From an uncultured Lachnospiraceae bacterium (lineage in GTDB: Bacteria > Bacillota > Clostridia > Lachnospirales > Lachnospiraceae), in contig CAJTYJ010000051.1 of assembly GCA_910583895.1 (NCBI GenBank), positions 1 through 23,926 on the forward strand: a stretch of 23,926 nt of DNA, written 5' to 3'. The notes beneath the pieces are model-generated. The model worked only from the letters and a program-made list of their open reading frames with translations, was not told the origin of the DNA and searched no databases. The translations under genes were made by a program, and so were the position numbers. Positions 23,190-23,926 of the stretch are shown here, piece by piece; the stretch's first letter is position 1, and every line of letters begins with the position of its first letter.

Positions 23190-23905
23190 ACATGCTCACT
23201 CCAGTATGCAGCCATCCGATTTTTTACTTCTTCCATCCTTGCATGGCTCGCATGAAGGCACACGCCATTGCTCAGCAGAATCTCATCTTTTCGAATCCCT
23301 TTGATCTGTGCAAGATTCACTATGCTGCCCCGCTCTACAAAGACAAAGTCTTCTGAATGAAGTTCTTTATATACATCCGAAAGACTCTTTCTCACTTTTT
23401 TCACACTACCGTCTGTGCAGATGATCATTGCATTTTTTCCGTCTTTCTGAATATATATGATCTGTTTTAGCAGAATTTTTTCTATCTTTGTCGCTGTCTG
23501 TATCAGGTAACTTTTCTGAGACTGATTCTGCATTCGTTTTATCGCATCATCCAAAGCCTTCGGCAGTTTTTCATCCATACTGCTTTTGGGAATATACCGG
23601 AAGATATCCAGTTCATATGCATCTACGGCATATTTCAGATATGCCGTTACAAAAATAATGATGGCGTCCGGCAGACAGCTCCTGATCTGTTCTGCAAGCT
23701 TCATACCATCCGTATCCGGCATCTCAATATCGCTGAGCACAATATCAAAGTACTTCCCTTCCTGAAGGTCATACTTGAACAAATCACTGCGATCATACGT
23801 TTCCAGCATCGCCATGATATTGTTTTCATTTAAATATTTTTGCACTTTGTCTTTTATAATCACAAGCAGAGCATGATCATCTTCACATACTGCCACATGC
23901 AACAT
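23186..23905 (-). CDS. LytTR-family response regulator (AgrA/VirR-like)
   Basis: The 239-residue protein has a receiver domain with the acidic pair Glu8-Asp9-Asp10, phospho-acceptor Asp59 in VLSDIEMPDTDG, the conserved Thr in IFVTAY and Lys in RYIPKS. From about residue 135 a LytTR DNA-binding domain follows (IIYIQKDGKNAMIICTDGS, then FVERGSIVNLAQIKGI). LytTR proteins bind direct repeats with a core like NCCGTTNAG spaced about 21-22 bp. It is the partner of the overlapping kinase and the likely regulator of the adjacent lipoprotein/ABC operon. The start ATG 23905 has a GGGGGTG upstream. Its promoter lies beyond the window. Confidence 0.94.
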   Translation of the reverse strand: MLHVAVCEDDHALLVIIKDKVQKYLNENNIMAMLETYDRSDLFKYDLQEGKYFDIVLSDIEMPDTDGMKLAEQIRSCLPDAIIIFVTAYLKYAVDAYELDIFRYIPKSSMDEKLPKALDDAIKRMQNQSQKSYLIQTATKIEKILLKQIIYIQKDGKNAMIICTDGSVKKVRKSLSDVYKELHSEDFVFVERGSIVNLAQIKGIRKDEILLSNGVCLHASHARMEEVKNRMAAYWSEHV

Positions 23906-23926
23906 TTTTATGCACCCCCATCTGCA

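Noticed and set aside
1..23926. CRISPR arrays, transposases, insertion-sequence ends, rRNA or tRNA genes
   Set aside because: I saw no spaced direct-repeat array, transposase motifs, target-site duplications or tRNA-like cloverleaf sequences anywhere in the window.

Overview
The window looks like the chromosome of an anaerobic gut Firmicute of the Lachnospiraceae type (Blautia / Ruminococcus gnavus-like). The evidence is an ileS gene under a T-box leader, strong AGGAGG ribosome binding sites, a GHKL-kinase/LytTR pair, an HMA-less P-type ATPase with a separate small HMA protein, and a R. gnavus-style sialic acid locus. This placement is inference; no 16S rRNA or other marker is present. Nearly everything is on the minus strand. 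The exceptions are the D-Ala-D-Ala carboxypeptidase, a yhcH/nanQ gene and an arsR gene.

Layout. 1-2074 is the 5' two thirds of ileS (minus), cut by the window edge, with an Ile-specific T-box leader and promoter at 2144-2428. 2605-4149 is a plus-strand membrane-anchored DD-carboxypeptidase. It converges, with a 4-bp overlap, on 4146-6305, a Zn/Cd-type P1B ATPase preceded by a free-standing HMA metal-binding protein; the promoter carries a 10/10 inverted repeat. 6436-10124 is a two-gene minus operon of unknown function: a membrane-anchored, probably beta-propeller-like protein followed by an exported LysM protein. About 10263-10687 is non-coding apart from a terminator.

10688-17767 is a sialic acid uptake and catabolism locus. 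On the minus strand lie a lipoprotein solute-binding protein, two ABC permeases, a Gfo/Idh/MocA oxidoreductase (NanOx-like) and a sialate lyase (nanA). An AraC regulator lies upstream of them, and yhcH/nanQ is transcribed divergently from araC. The gene set matches the 2,7-anhydro-Neu5Ac pathway described in R. gnavus, but no sialidase, nanK or nanE is visible, which suggests a scavenger. A 10-bp word, TTTGTGCTAT, stands exactly 41 nt upstream of the -10 hexamer in both the solute-binding-protein and yhcH promoters, making it a strong candidate operator for the AraC protein.

17838-18203 is a CadC/SmtB-type ArsR repressor with a perfect 12/12 inverted repeat over its promoter and Shine-Dalgarno sequence. 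It converges with 18200-23905, a minus-strand array: LytTR response regulator, GHKL histidine kinase, terminator, repeat-rich intergenic region, lipoprotein, two membrane proteins and an ABC ATPase. The array resembles peptide-sensing or antimicrobial-peptide immunity modules, but the lipoprotein is not one I recognise. Both convergent gene pairs share a TTAA stop overlap and have a minus-strand terminator buried inside the opposing coding sequence.
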